From Acanthosoma haemorrhoidale (taxonomy: Eukaryota > Arthropoda > Insecta > Hemiptera > Acanthosomatidae): a stretch of 64,000 nt of DNA. The stretch's first letter is position 1. The number at the start of each line of letters is the position of its first letter. Position numbers and translations under genes: made by a program. Below the pieces are notes generated by a model that ran no database searches, was not told where the DNA came from, and worked only from the letters and a program-made list of their open reading frames with translations. The stretch covers positions 106,456,509-106,520,508 of the forward strand of contig OV884015.1 in the NCBI GenBank assembly GCA_930367205.1, read 5' to 3'. Below are positions 35,535 to 46,358 of the stretch, in pieces.

Positions 35535-35995
35535 TTTAACAAAACCCTTCATAACGATCTTAATATAGCTTACATTCTGGTACTCATCCCGACCAAGTTC
35601 ATGAAATTCCATAGTAACCTATCCAACCACCCTAATCCCGCAGCACAGTCATTGGACTGCACCACTCATCCCCATAATCCTCCTCGGGGACTAAAACGGC
35701 TGTGGCCTCGTGACCTGCTATGAATGCGTGATAGTGGGATTCCTGGCAATGCCCAGTTTCTCCAATCATGTCCTGAGCGTATGTGGCTCTCGCGCTCTTT
35801 ATCAACCTCGACTATCTCGTATCCGGTGATGCGGCTGACGGAGGAGCGTGCGGGACATCGCAAGACTCTGCTTTCTTTTTAGCATGCGAGGGAGGGGACA
35901 ACCATGTGGATTTAGAAGGCCTCTGTGTTGGTTGTAACTATTGTATGAATGAGCGAGTGAATGATGAATAGTAAATATGGTATAAATGAGAACAA
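35535..35995 (+). mobile_element. LINE family A ORF2 tail and partial 3' UTR
   Basis: Begins at AACAAAACCCTTCATAACG, which encodes the NKTLHNDLNI stretch, runs through the ORF2 end (CACCACTCATCCCC to GTATCCGGTGATGCGGC) into the UTR, and ends near GAATAGTAAATATGG without the family terminus. Truncated at both ends. Confidence 0.9.
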
Positions 35996-36640
35996 ATTTA
36001 GCACAATAAATGAGTTTGTATTATTAAAAAAATATATGATAAGATATTTTATGCAACATAAAAAAGAAGGAATTTTATTTACTCTGGAATAATCAAGCTT
36101 ACATGTTCCTGAACGTGCAGACAATTTATAGATTGAAAATTTGACAAAACATGTACCTAATAAATTTATTTAAGGAATTCCTGCTACTTTTATTAGTAAT
36201 AACTCATAATATTATAGCTTTCATATTGCGTTTAAGGAGAATTTATGAAAATAGTATATAAAAAATAAATTTTCCTCTACGAAATTTATTTCTATTCCAA
36301 AAGCAAACTTAGGTTTTATCTTTTTTCCTATAATTCCATAAGGCTAAATGGAAGGAACATTTTTCTCTGTTACCTCCAAGAAGGCACATAACCAAACTTT
36401 GCTTTAATTAACTTGCTCAGCCTTTTAAGTCAAATTCACTTTCATATTTTTTAAGTAGGCTTTTATCATAAAAAATGTATCAAGATAATGAAAATTTTAC
36501 ATAACGTCGTCTAAAAACTGTTTTAATGCTACTCGTTACAATAACTTTTTGTTTTCATTGTAAACCGCATATTAGTAGTGATGAACAAAATAATATTCTA
36601 CAGTATCATTCCTCGCAAGGCATCCTATGCTGTATTGTCA
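35996..36640. other. AT-rich DNA, no gene seen
   Basis: No features recognised. Confidence 0.45.
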
Positions 36641-37927
36641 TGAACATATTTGTGAAATAAGTTATTATCTTATTGTTTTGCTTTCCCTTAACGGATATTT
36701 CGTAAAAAATAATTTTTTCTTATTTTGCAAAGTAATGTTTTAATTTTCGTAAAACTGATGACAAAATATTCTTAAAAAAACAGTAATCATTTGCTAGTGA
36801 GGATTGTTAAGGCTAGGATGACGACCGGACTCATAGTTCCCTGAAGACTCTACATTGGTATGAACTAGTTTTAATGCGCTTATGAATGTAAGAGAAAAAA
36901 AAACTTTATTCTCTGACATTGTCCCATAAGAATAGCAAGAAGGAACATAAAAACAATGTCTAGCTGAGAAAAAAAAGAAAGAAAAAAGTACATTACTTTA
37001 CACAGATTTGATAAGCTTTATAAATAATAATACGTACGTATGTGTGATACAACCAACAGAAAAAAATAAAAATAAAAATGAATTGAAATGAAAAAAAAAT
37101 AAAACTTGGAAATTATCACAAGGGGGAAGATGAAGAGCATGGAAGGTGGCTGGGACGAATGAGAAATAAATGAAAAATCTGAATAATAACTATAATTTAT
37201 GGATTGATAGATTGGAGGTAGATTCCAATGTTTTTTTTGTCTTTTTCTTCATAGCCCCTTTAAATTTACAGATAATTATAAACAATTATAGATCCTTAGT
37301 TGAATCTATTTACAAATTATTTTTGTATTTCCTGTAGCGTCGCTACGTTATATACAGGTTTTGTTATTTTATAAAATAATCTAATGGAATAAACAATTAT
37401 AATAATACCCATTTTACGTGACTGGACTGAACTGACTAATAAAGGTGATGCGGCTCACCTTTTTGATCAAACTTAAAACTAACTTACATACTAATTCTTA
37501 ACCTATTTTTTCCCCGACAGTCTGTTGCCATCGATGCGGGAAGGGTGGTGGGGTCACAGTGTTAAACACTGGGTTGGTTAGGTGCTGCAACGAGTCAAAA
37601 AACTTGATGTGTCTCCGGGGGATAAACTCACCCACCATCAGCACACCAAGCAACGGGTGCTGGTCAGCGTTTTTTATCCTCTCGAGAGATCTATGACAGA
37701 TCACATTCTGTAGATTCCAAACTGGTCTCGATGTAAAGATTGGGAGAGTTTACGAACGACGAATATCAATCGGAATGAGAGCGATGGGTCCCAGGTAGCA
37801 GATTTGTGAGAACGGAAATACGGATCAATAAGGTAGGAACTAGTGTTGCAGGATTTGATCACTGATTTTAATTGAAGGTTTTTTTTTGGCATGATAGTAC
37901 TGAAGAGGAGGAATCCTGATAATTATT
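36641..37927. repeat. Segmental duplication, copy 1
   Basis: 1,287 bp directly repeated at 42963-44076. Long nearly identical stretches include GGATTGTTAAGGCTAGGATG (36804 and 43132), the ACTTTATTCTCTGACATTG block, the embedded family B fragment and the 200 bp to its right (GACGAATATCAATCGGAATG). Because both copies share the same family B junction (TGTAGATTCCAAACTGG), the LINE was already in place when duplication occurred. Confidence 0.9.
37238..37716 (-). mobile_element. LINE family B 3' end in duplication copy 1
   Basis: Minus strand. It starts at TTCTTCATAGCCCCTTTAAA and includes the full 3' UTR and the ORF2 tail (minus frame LTNPVFNTVTPPPFPHRWQQ), then stops at about 37716. The poly-A lies in the T-rich tract just left of 37250. 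Confidence 0.92.
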
Positions 37928-38099
37928 AGCGTCGGGCAGAAGGGTGAAGCTATCGATATTCAGAGTGGTCTCTTAGGTCCCCCCGTACAAAAGAAAGAGG
38001 AAACGCTTCAAACGAGCCTCAAATCCCCAGAGAGACCACCATACACCACGCAAACGCAGTCAAAAAGAGAGGACACCAGGAGTTGGTGCGTATCTTTTA

Positions 38100-38615
38100 C
38101 GTTAAGTGTCTTAAGTGTCTTTCCGGGATATAGTTTGGTCAATGACCAAGCCTAGATTTTTTACTGAAGTAAACAATCGGACAGGTCTGGTCGGTGGTTA
38201 AGGTAGGTAGAGTTTTGAGGAGAGAGACTCAATATGTACCAATATTCCTGAATCAATAGGAACAGGGATTGGAGCTGACTAGGTGTGATTTAGAATATTA
38301 GAAGTGTGTGTAATTTAGTGATAAATAATTCAAACCAGCTGAACAGTAATAAAAGGAAATGTATACTAGTTACGATAGAAGGATGGGGTGATCTAGAGTG
38401 TCGAATGCCTTGGTAAAGTCTAAGATATGATGATACTAGATATGATGATACTAGATATGATGAAACTAGATAGTTTGACTGTTGCTGGTAAATGGTGGAT
38501 TGGAGTTCTTGCGTGATTTTGGTGAGAGCTGACTCCATAGAAAATGTTTGCCTGAAGCCGGATTTTCTAGAAATCTCAAGGTGCGAGTTCTCCCGGCCTA
38601 TGTACTTTGGTGATT
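38100..38615 (-). pseudogene. CR1/L2-like LINE reverse transcriptase remnant
   Basis: On the minus strand, reading from 38595 down, a frame shows SGFRQTFSMESALTKITQEL, the conserved stretch before RT motif A. After a short TGATACTAGATA repeat that shifts the frame it reads ILDFTKAFDTLDHPILL (38375-38425), motif A with its catalytic Asp. Further left VKNLGLVID (38145-38172) matches the motif that follows the palm. The segment between, which should hold the Y-A-D-D box, is missing. LDFxKAFDxxDH and VKNLGxxxD together favour the CR1/L2/Daphne side of the LINE tree rather than Jockey, but the clade needs alignment. Confidence 0.75.
38422..38467. repeat. 15-bp tandem repeat, three units
   Basis: Three units of AGATATGATGATACT (the last with one change) inside the RT remnant. 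They account for the reading-frame break between the pre-motif A and motif A segments. Confidence 0.85.
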
Positions 38616-39164
38616 AAATGTTTTCATACAGCACTGTCTCCAAAAGACAATTCCTGCTATGGAGATAAGTTTTTGGTTAAAATTTAATAAAAGAAATTAT
38701 TGGAAAGAATGATGCTTTTTAAGACTTCGAGTTCCGATTTCTTTCTAGTTGTGTACGGAGACATCAAAGAAGCTATACTCAAGAAAAATTATTAATGTTG
38801 AACTTCTATTAATGAAGAGTTTTATGTGGCTATAATCCATGAAAATATTTTATTGCGTACTAGTTTATTTAAATTGCCTTTTATTTGTCGGAAAAACGAT
38901 GCTTCGTAATCGAAATGATTCAACAAGCAAAGTGAATTATTTGTTTATATAAATACACGTTTTTTTTTGCTGCATACCTTTACTAGACCTTAACTATAAA
39001 ATTAAATATAAGAAACTTATAATTTATCAACTTTGTTCATGACCCATCGGACATTTTCAAGCATGTCCTCTGTCCGAGTCAGTGTTTAGGAGCTCGGAAA
39101 GTAACCTCATTGACTTGATGGTTATATTAGCGTTCTGTATTTGTATGGATTTTTTAATAACAAT
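38616..39164. other. AT-rich DNA, no gene seen
   Basis: Nothing recognised. Confidence 0.4.
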
Positions 39165-39508
39165 CAGCTTCATTATGATAATTTACAATCTGCCTTGTTA
39201 GGCAATAAGTAATTGTGATAAATGTTTTCATTTATACCATATTTACAACCTTCATTCACTCGCTCACCCATACAGTATCTACAAACAGCCCAGAAACCTC
39301 CCAAATCCACAAGGTTGTCACCTCCCTCGCATGCGAAGGAGGAAGCGGAGTCTTGGGAAGTCTCCCACGCTCCTCCGTCAACCGCGTCACCAGATACGAG
39401 CAAGTGGAGGCTGACGAAGAGCGCGAGAGCCACAGACGCTCAGGACATGATTGGAGAAACTGGCCATTGCCAGGACTGTTACGAATTTATAGCAGATCAC
39501 GAGGCCTA
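39165..39508 (-). mobile_element. LINE family A 3' end
   Basis: Minus-strand fragment from the family terminus (CAGCTTCATTATGATAATTTAC) through the UTR to the end of ORF2 (ATTTATAGCAGATCACGAGGCC). Open frames on both strands here are conserved UTR sequence shared with other copies, not genes. Confidence 0.92.
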
Positions 39509-41659
39509 GATGGATTAAAGAATTAATCTGTTAGACAGGTAAAGATTTATATCTGAAATAAATAACAAAAACAACCGTTGTTACTCATATTAAATATAAG
39601 TGAATTATAAAATGGTTCCATTTTAAGGGGCATATATCATTTTCTTAATTAAGAGATAATTTTATCTGAATATCATTCGCTAGAACATTTTTTTACCCAT
39701 TAGTGAAATTTCTTAGACATTTTGAGTTGTTTCCAGCCTTCGCATCATCTGAGTTTAAATATGTCTTCTTCTTTTTTTGTCTTCCTAGAAGGCAGATATC
39801 TCTGGAAGTCCATCATATTATGCTGCATGAAGTGTAACACTAATTGTCTTATTTTATACCAAAACTTCTAAGTCTATTAAAATGTTTTCTTGATTAACAT
39901 TAATTTGGAAATTTCTATCTAAATATGTAAGGGTATAAGAGTCTTAACTTAAATTTGTAGATTTTCTACTGGCCTTAATGGTAATTTTTCAATGGCTGGT
40001 GAAGAATGGGCCAAAGTTGGGAGGTCGTGCGGTCGGAGTGTGGCTGGCCACAATTCCAGCGCAATAATGGGAAGTTTGGTGGCTCTGAGAGCAGATATTA
40101 GCAAACAGACAATTTACGGCTTCTAGTCAGTGCAAAGAGCTCTCTATAGAATGTATGAAGTAACTTTGTTTCTCTCTCTGGCCAGGACGGAGTAACTGAT
40201 TCAAACATTCATCTGTCTGTTTTTTTTATAAATATTCACATATATTCTTCATTTTTTATTACCTGTTAAGTACAATAACGAGACGTATGATTCGTTCGTG
40301 ATAAAGATCTTCGCAGATGAAGTTATAATCGAATGATTGCTTACTAGCATTAAACAGTTTAAATAATAACTTGTATAGCGAAGCCTCAGCAAGGTGATAC
40401 TACATCATACAAGTAAGTACATCAGGGAGGTTATAAGGAAAAATATCTAATAGGAACATTTCAAACTGTAGAAAGATATGCTGCTTTGAAATGGTTAGGT
40501 CAAATCCTGAGAATGGTAGAAAAATAGTTTTCCAGGAAGCTGTCATAGGAATGGAGAATAACAAAGGGCTACTGGAAGGATCCCCCCTGCTTAAGACTGG
40601 ACAAGATGGGGTCGAGCAGGCATTTTGAAATGCCCACAGATGAAAATTAAAATGTGTGAAATATGAATCTGGTCACTTTTGGATTTCATCAAGTCACAGC
40701 TGACTCATAGATCCTGAAGGTTTAAGATACCGACCCAGTTCACATATTTAACTCCAATGACTTAATACAGTGTCATACAAATAGCATTGTAAACATCGAT
40801 GGACTGCACTACAGACAACATGGTTTATGAAACCACGTTCAGCGTTGTTTTTTTCGTGTCCTACCCCGAGCCAGCCTACCCGACATTCAGGGCTGGGGTC
40901 CGGTGGTTTGTATTCACCTTGGCCTGCTTTTCCTGATGGCCTTACCATTGAAATTAAAATATTGAACTACGATCATAAAATTTATTTATTCATCGATCAA
41001 AGAGAATTAAATTAAAGAATATCTGGATATTGAAATGATAAACCAAAAAATCACGAATACTGTCGGTAGCAACGTATATGATAATTTAAAGTCTAGACTT
41101 GCAACAGGAAAGTGTTTCTATACTCCGATGTCGAGAGATCCCTAGTTCCAAGTTTGTCCTTTATAACAAATTGTGACATACGGAATTCTTACGTTAAGCA
41201 TTAACTTAAAGTTAAATCTATTTATTTTATGAGAGCCTTTAAAGTACGATTTGGTACTGCTATTACGAAAATATGAAAATAAAATTTAAAAAAAAAACTG
41301 TTATTGAATATAAAACGTATAAAGAAAGTACAAAAAAAAGGTTTTAACTCCGCTAAGCGGATGGCATTAATACCCAAGCTAATAATGGCTACCCTACAAA
41401 GCCTTTCACTCGTGATATCCAACCATTATTATTTCTCATAATTAAAACCAGATTCACCATCCGGTTACACCGTTGCTCTTCGTCAAATATTAAATGCATT
41501 GGCAAAATTTTTGTCTCATACTAAGCTTTACCCTTTCATCATTTACTAATTAAAATAAACATATCGAATGTAGATAAAATTTTTTACGTCAGTCATTTTC
41601 CAATATTTTTTTTTATCACATACAAGATACTGAAAAAAAAACGAAAATAACAAAAACAA
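39509..41659. other. Intergenic or intronic DNA, no gene seen
   Basis: 2.1 kb without supported genes. A GC-richer patch at 40840-40945 contains a short minus frame without domain. Bases 40010-40200 are also less AT-rich. Confidence 0.4.
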
Positions 41660-42365
41660 ACCCTCGCATGCGAAAGAGAAAGCGGAGTCTTGGGAAGTCC
41701 CCCACGCTCCTCCGTTTTTTTTTTATTTCAAAACCCTTTTTTTTTATACATTTTTACAAACAGATAAACAAATTTCAATGAACGAGAATTCGGTGAACAA
41801 GATGCTCCTCCGTCAGCCCCGTCACCGGATACAAGCCAGCGTAGGCTGACCAAGAGCGCGAGAGCCACATACGCTCAGGACATGATTAGAGAAACTGAAT
41901 TGCCAGGACTCCCACTGTCACGTATTTTTAGCAGGTCATGGGGCCACTAGGGGATTATAGGGATTAGTGGTGCAGTGCAATGACTGTGCTAGGGGATTAG
42001 GATGGTTGGAGAGGCTACTATTGAATTTCATGAACTTGGAAGGGATGAGTTCAAGAATGTAAGGTATATTCAGATCGTTATGAAGGGTTTTGTCGCTGAC
42101 GTTATAAGGGGCATTTACTATTGTTCTCAGGACTTTCAATTGAAAGGATTGGATACGCTTGATGTTTGACTTTTTTGCTGTCCGCCATAGCTCTATTCCG
42201 TATGTCCAGATTGGCTTAAGTATAACTTTGTAGATTAGTAATTTGTTTTCTATTGAGAGATGGGATGTCCTTTGAAGTAGTCTGTGCAGTTGTCCAAAGC
42301 GTTTTTATTTCTAGTCTTCTGAGCCTCGTATGTGGGTTCAAGGTCAGCCGTTTGTCGAGATACTA
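41660..42365 (-). mobile_element. LINE family A fragment carrying a nested LINE
   Basis: Minus-strand copy from the UTR (CCCTCGCATGCGAAAGAG) through the ORF2 tail as far as GTCGAGATACTAAGTA, which corresponds to the YLGFHLDKRL region. The minus frame at 41936-42139 keeps RTIVNAPYNVSDKTLHNDLN. It lacks the family terminus. It is split by the family C insertion at 41715-41803. Confidence 0.92.
41706..41813 (-). mobile_element. Nested LINE family C 3' terminus with TSD
   Basis: An 88-bp insert (about 41716-41803) beginning with poly-T and TTTCAAAACCC, the family C 3' end also seen at 29335 and 45922. It is flanked by GCTCCTCCGT at 41706-41715 and 41804-41813, a target-site duplication of 9-10 bp. 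The host sequence is the family A UTR, which reads continuously across the site once one duplicate is removed. Confidence 0.95.
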
Positions 42366-42870
42366 AGTACCGCGTACTCGGTACTCGGAAACAGGGAATG
42401 GAATTAAAAGAAACTAGTGGACAAGACTTTTGGGAGAGGGTGAAGAATGAATTTATTTAGAGAATAATTTAATACATAATTCACTTTCGATATGATTTTT
42501 TTTTTAATGTTAACTCTAGTCCGATATAAGAAAGATGAAGTTTTGGGAATTGGCTTAATTTTCAGTTGGAATTACAATTTAATAAAGGTTTATTCAGACC
42601 ATAAGATTAGTAATTCACAAAATTGTTCAAGGCAAACTGCCCTCATTTTAATCATCCAAAGTTTATCTCCTAGTAGCACCTACTTGCGAACTTTGTTGTA
42701 AAACCTGTCGAAATATGTTGTTGGCTTGTAAAAAACACATTAATTTGTAAACGAGGCTTCAACAGCTTGGAGTATACTTGTGTATTTCAGGATATACTAG
42801 ATCTTAAATTTTAATATTAAACCATAAGGTCCACTAGTCAGCCCTTCTTCAGACCATCATTATTCTTGCA
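42366..42870. other. AT-rich DNA, no gene seen
   Basis: Nothing supported apart from a short GTACTCGG repeat near 42370-42390. Confidence 0.4.
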
Positions 42871-42948
42871 ATTTTGCCCACTCGTGCTTAATACTCTCTC
42901 GGTAGTTGCAAAAATGTTAAACAGGCTGATTAAAAAATCACGATAAAG
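42871..42948 (+). repeat. 79-bp direct repeat, left copy
   Basis: ATTTTGCCCACTCGTGCTTA through TCACGATAAAG, repeated with about a dozen differences at 44134-44213. The two copies bracket duplication copy 2 closely (14 bp on the left, 57 bp on the right). It is not present next to duplication copy 1. Confidence 0.85.
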
Positions 42949-42962
42949 CTTCCAAGATAAAA

Positions 42963-44076
42963 CATTGACATGAACATTTTTGTAAAACAAATTATTATGT
43001 GATTGTTTTGGTTTCCCTTAACGGATATTTTGTAAAAATTATTTTATACTTATTTTGCGTAGTAATGTTTTAATTTATCATATAAATGATGACAAAAAAA
43101 TCTTAAAATAACAGTAATCATTTGCTAGTGAGGATTGTTAAGGCTAGGATGACGACCGGACTCATAGTTCCGTGAAGTCTCTACATTGGTATGAACTAGT
43201 TTTAATGCGCTTATGAATGTAAGAGAAAAAAAAACTTTATTCTCTGACATTGTCCCATAAGAATAGCAAGAAGGAACATAAAAACAATGTCTAGCTGAGA
43301 AAAAAAAAGAAAGAAAAAAGTCCATTACTTTACACAGATTTGATAATCTTTATAAATAATAATACGTACGTATGTGTGATACCACGTACTATTGCTATGT
43401 ACGTATAAAAAGTCTACAAAGAACCAACAGAAAAAAATAAAAATAAAAATGAATTGAAATGAAAAAAAAATAAAACATGGAAATTATCACAAGGGGGAAG
43501 AGCATGGAAGGTTGCTGGGACGAATGAGAAATAAATAAAAAATCTGAATAATAACTTATGGATTGATAGATTCCAATGTTTTTTTTTTGTCTTTTTCTTC
43601 ATAGCCCCTTTAAATTTACAGATAATTATAAACAATTATAGATCCTTAGTCGAATCTATTTAGTATTTACCGGGAAGGGTGGTGGGCTCATAGTAATAAA
43701 CACTGGGTTGGTTAGATGCAGTAACAAAAAACTTGATGTCTTGATGAACTCACCCACCGACGGCACACCAAGCAACGGGTGCAGGTTAGCGTTCTTGAAC
43801 CTCTCGAGAGAGGTATGTCGGACCACTTTTCGAATGATCCAATTTTGGAAATTGTAGATTCCAAACTGGTAAAGTCTCGATGTAAAGATTGAGAGAGTTT
43901 ACGAACGACGAATATCAATCGGAATGAGAGCGATGGGTCCCAGGTAGCAGATTTGTGAGAACGGAAATACGGGTTAATAAGGTAGGAACTAGTATTGCAG
44001 GATTTGATCACTGATTTTAATTGAAGGTTTTTTTTTGGCATGATAGTACTGAAGAGGAGGAATCCTGATAATTATT
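42963..44076. repeat. Segmental duplication, copy 2
   Basis: Direct copy of 36641-37927, shorter mainly because its family B fragment lost most of its UTR (43660 joins straight to the ORF2 tail). It has small insertions of its own, for example GTACTATTGCTATGTACG near 43390. An enlarged minus frame here (43712-44041) is a fusion of family B tail and flanking sequence and is not a gene. Confidence 0.9.
43598..43866 (-). mobile_element. LINE family B fragment in duplication copy 2
   Basis: Minus strand. It starts at TTCTTCATAGCCCCTTTAAA like copy 1, jumps from GAATCTATTTA into GGGAAGGGTGGTGGG, and continues further 5' than copy 1 in part (CACTTTTCGAATGATCCAAT). The junction to the right flank is the same as in copy 1. 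Confidence 0.9.
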
Positions 44077-44133
44077 CTAATTAATTAATTAAAGTCACAA
44101 TTTAAAGATTAGGAGAGTTTGTAAACGACCTGT

Positions 44134-44213
44134 AATTTTGCCCACTCGTGCTCAATACTCTCTCGGTAGTGGCTAAAAATGTTCAACAGACTGATTATAA
44201 AATCACGATAAAG
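44134..44213 (+). repeat. 79-bp direct repeat, right copy
   Basis: Counterpart of 42871-42948. Confidence 0.85.
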
Positions 44214-45240
44214 GTACACGGCATAGTCGCTGCTTTCCGTGGCACTCTTCTTCATCGTGATGATTGTTGTATTTTATGTACTCATATGTACTCATCCTTG
44301 GACTATAGAGCGGTGAAGACGTCGAGATGTCGACAGTATTTATGGAGCCACGTAAATACATTTATACAGGAAGTAAGGGAAGCATATTTATTAGCGCCAT
44401 TATCCGGTCGGTAGAACTCTAACTGAACCGTTTGAATCCATTACAAGATAAGAAGAAGGAGAATGCTGGGAAGGTTGGAACGTGACCCGCAGTAAGCCGC
44501 CATTAATATGCTAAATAAATAACAGGCCACGGGCACCAGGTCCCGCCACGTCGAGGGCACCTTCCAATTACCAGGCCAATTACAACGATTTCCCAACGTT
44601 TATCCTTTTATATATTCAACAACACAAAGTATAAATAGATACAATAGCAAATACCTACTATCGGCAATACCATAACAATGAACAATTGACAACACAGCCC
44701 GTTCATACGAAAATTCTCAGACATCAGGTCGGTTCAACAAAAAAGTTTTTCAGATTGTATTCTAAATAGAACAAATACTTTACTCTGCAAAAAACAATAT
44801 ATGACGCAAATAAATAAATGAAATACTGGATAACTAAACATAAATAGTACATAAAAAAAAACTAGCTAAAACACAGTTACAAAAAAAATATGCCCCCCCC
44901 AAAAAAAATAAAACATTCTGGAAAAACGTTCAATACATGAGTGTATGATTCGTTTCAAATATCATTATTGTACGGTTTACTATACTAAATTAAAAATAAT
45001 GTGATGACATTAAAATATTGGTAATTCATTATTTTCCTGCAAGCGTTTATATGTTGAAATAGATAGACAGATAAATATTATAATAAATAAAATAATAGAT
45101 AGATAGATATGATCTAAAAAACCAACCGGATATTTTATATGTTGAAATAGAATGGTTTTGAAGGTTAATAAGGACGAAGCATGTCGGATATTAGGTGAGA
45201 GAGTATGCTAGGGAGTGGTTGAAGGAAAAGGCTTAATACT
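44214..45240. other. AT-rich DNA, no gene seen
   Basis: Short GC-richer patch at 44480-44580. The rest is AT-rich with GATA repeats near 45060-45110. Confidence 0.4.
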
Positions 45241-45307
45241 GCAGCTCGTTGGGAACGAGTGCGAAGATCGCAAATAGTTCTGGGCGTAGGCCGAGGGTTT
45301 GAACTTC

Positions 45308-45362
45308 ATATATATTATATTATATTATATTATAGAAGATTATATATATATATATATATATT
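45308..45362. repeat. ATATT / AT microsatellite
   Basis: TATATTATATTATATT units followed by a (TA)n tract. Confidence 0.9.
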
Positions 45363-45365
45363 CTA

Positions 45366-45900
45366 CCTCCCCTACGGGAAAGAATTGAGGAGGAGCCCGG
45401 GAGCTGGAAGGCCTCATAGGGGAAGGGACAATAGAGGCCTGGGGTGCCAGGTGGACTGGCACGACCAAGGGGAACACCCTGAGGAAGTACTTCCCCTCAG
45501 TCCAGGACAGGCTGAGGGCAAGTTGGGTCTCCCTGGATTACTGGGTGTCAAAAGTGCTCACAGGACACGGCGGATTCCGTGCCAGGCTGTACGAATACAA
45601 GAGGGCAGAAAACAGGTCCTGCCCCCATTGCGGAGAGAGCGATACTGCGGAGCACGTCGTGCTCTCTTATACGCACGATAGGATAGTATAGTCTGGACGA
45701 GTCCAACCTGCCGTCGCTGGTGAATGACGAAGCAGGATACACCGCGTTCTGCCGATTCGTCGGGGAGTGAAAAAGGGTTCAAGGCTCCGGGAACTTTACT
45801 ATATCCTGGGGGGTGGTGCGGGGTGAGCAGCCGTGTCTTTGGGAAGGCTCGCCCGAAGCCATCAATGTATCGGCGGTTCCAGAGGAGTCACTGTAAATAT
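45366..45900 (+). pseudogene. R1/Jockey-type LINE ORF2 C-terminal domain (family G)
   Basis: The plus frame read as TGTTKGNTLRKYFPSVQDR, then SKVLTGHGGFRARLYEYKR, then CPHCGESDTAEHVVLSYTHD is the classic C-terminus of R1/LOA/Jockey-type ORF2 proteins: a post-RT region with LTGHGxF...YL and a CX2C...H zinc-finger-like motif (CPHCGESDTAEH). It is broken by stops after about 45690 and lacks the RT, so it is a 5'-truncated relic. It is preceded by an (AT)n and ATATT microsatellite at 45308-45362. The overlapping 140-codon frame at 45259-45681 is out of frame with this homology. Confidence 0.8.
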
Positions 45901-45919
45901 GTACATATAGATATATATA

Positions 45920-46070
45920 TATATTTTTTTTTTTTTCAAAACCTCAAAAAAAATATGTAATGTACAAAAATAAATAATACAATAATGGAGGTACAATTTT
46001 CTCCTCTTCCTGCATTTACACGCATTTGGAGGAGTGCATAAAAAATAGATTTGTGTTGCGGTTAAAAGTA
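45920..46070 (-). mobile_element. LINE family C 3' terminus
   Basis: Poly-T then TCAAAACCTC and TCTCCTCTTCCTGCATTTAC, matching the UTR at 29335-29460 with several differences. It is truncated within the UTR and sits directly beside the 3' end of the long family B element. Confidence 0.75.
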
Positions 46071-46358
46071 CTATAAATATTTTTATTTACTTTTTTTTTG
46101 TTTTTCTCTATAGCCCCTTAAAATTTCTAGATAATTATATATAATTATAGATCCTCAGGTGAATATATTTACAAATTATTTTGTTTCCTGTAGCATCACT
46201 ACATTATATACAGGTTTTGTTATTTTATAGAAATTATATAATGAATAAACAAGTATAATGATATACATTATACGTGACTGGACTAAACTGACTAATGAAG
46301 GTGATGGGACTCACCTTTTTGATCAACCTTAAAAATAACTTACATACTAATTCTTATC

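Noticed and set aside
43712..44041. 109-codon frame shared with 37701-37892
   Set aside because: A fusion of antisense-free flank and family B tail inside the segmental duplication. No domain, and the shared part is explained by the duplication. It may be relic LINE sequence, but I cannot show it.
45259..45681. 140-codon plus frame
   Set aside because: It runs through a microsatellite and out of frame with the LINE C-terminal homology present in the same DNA.
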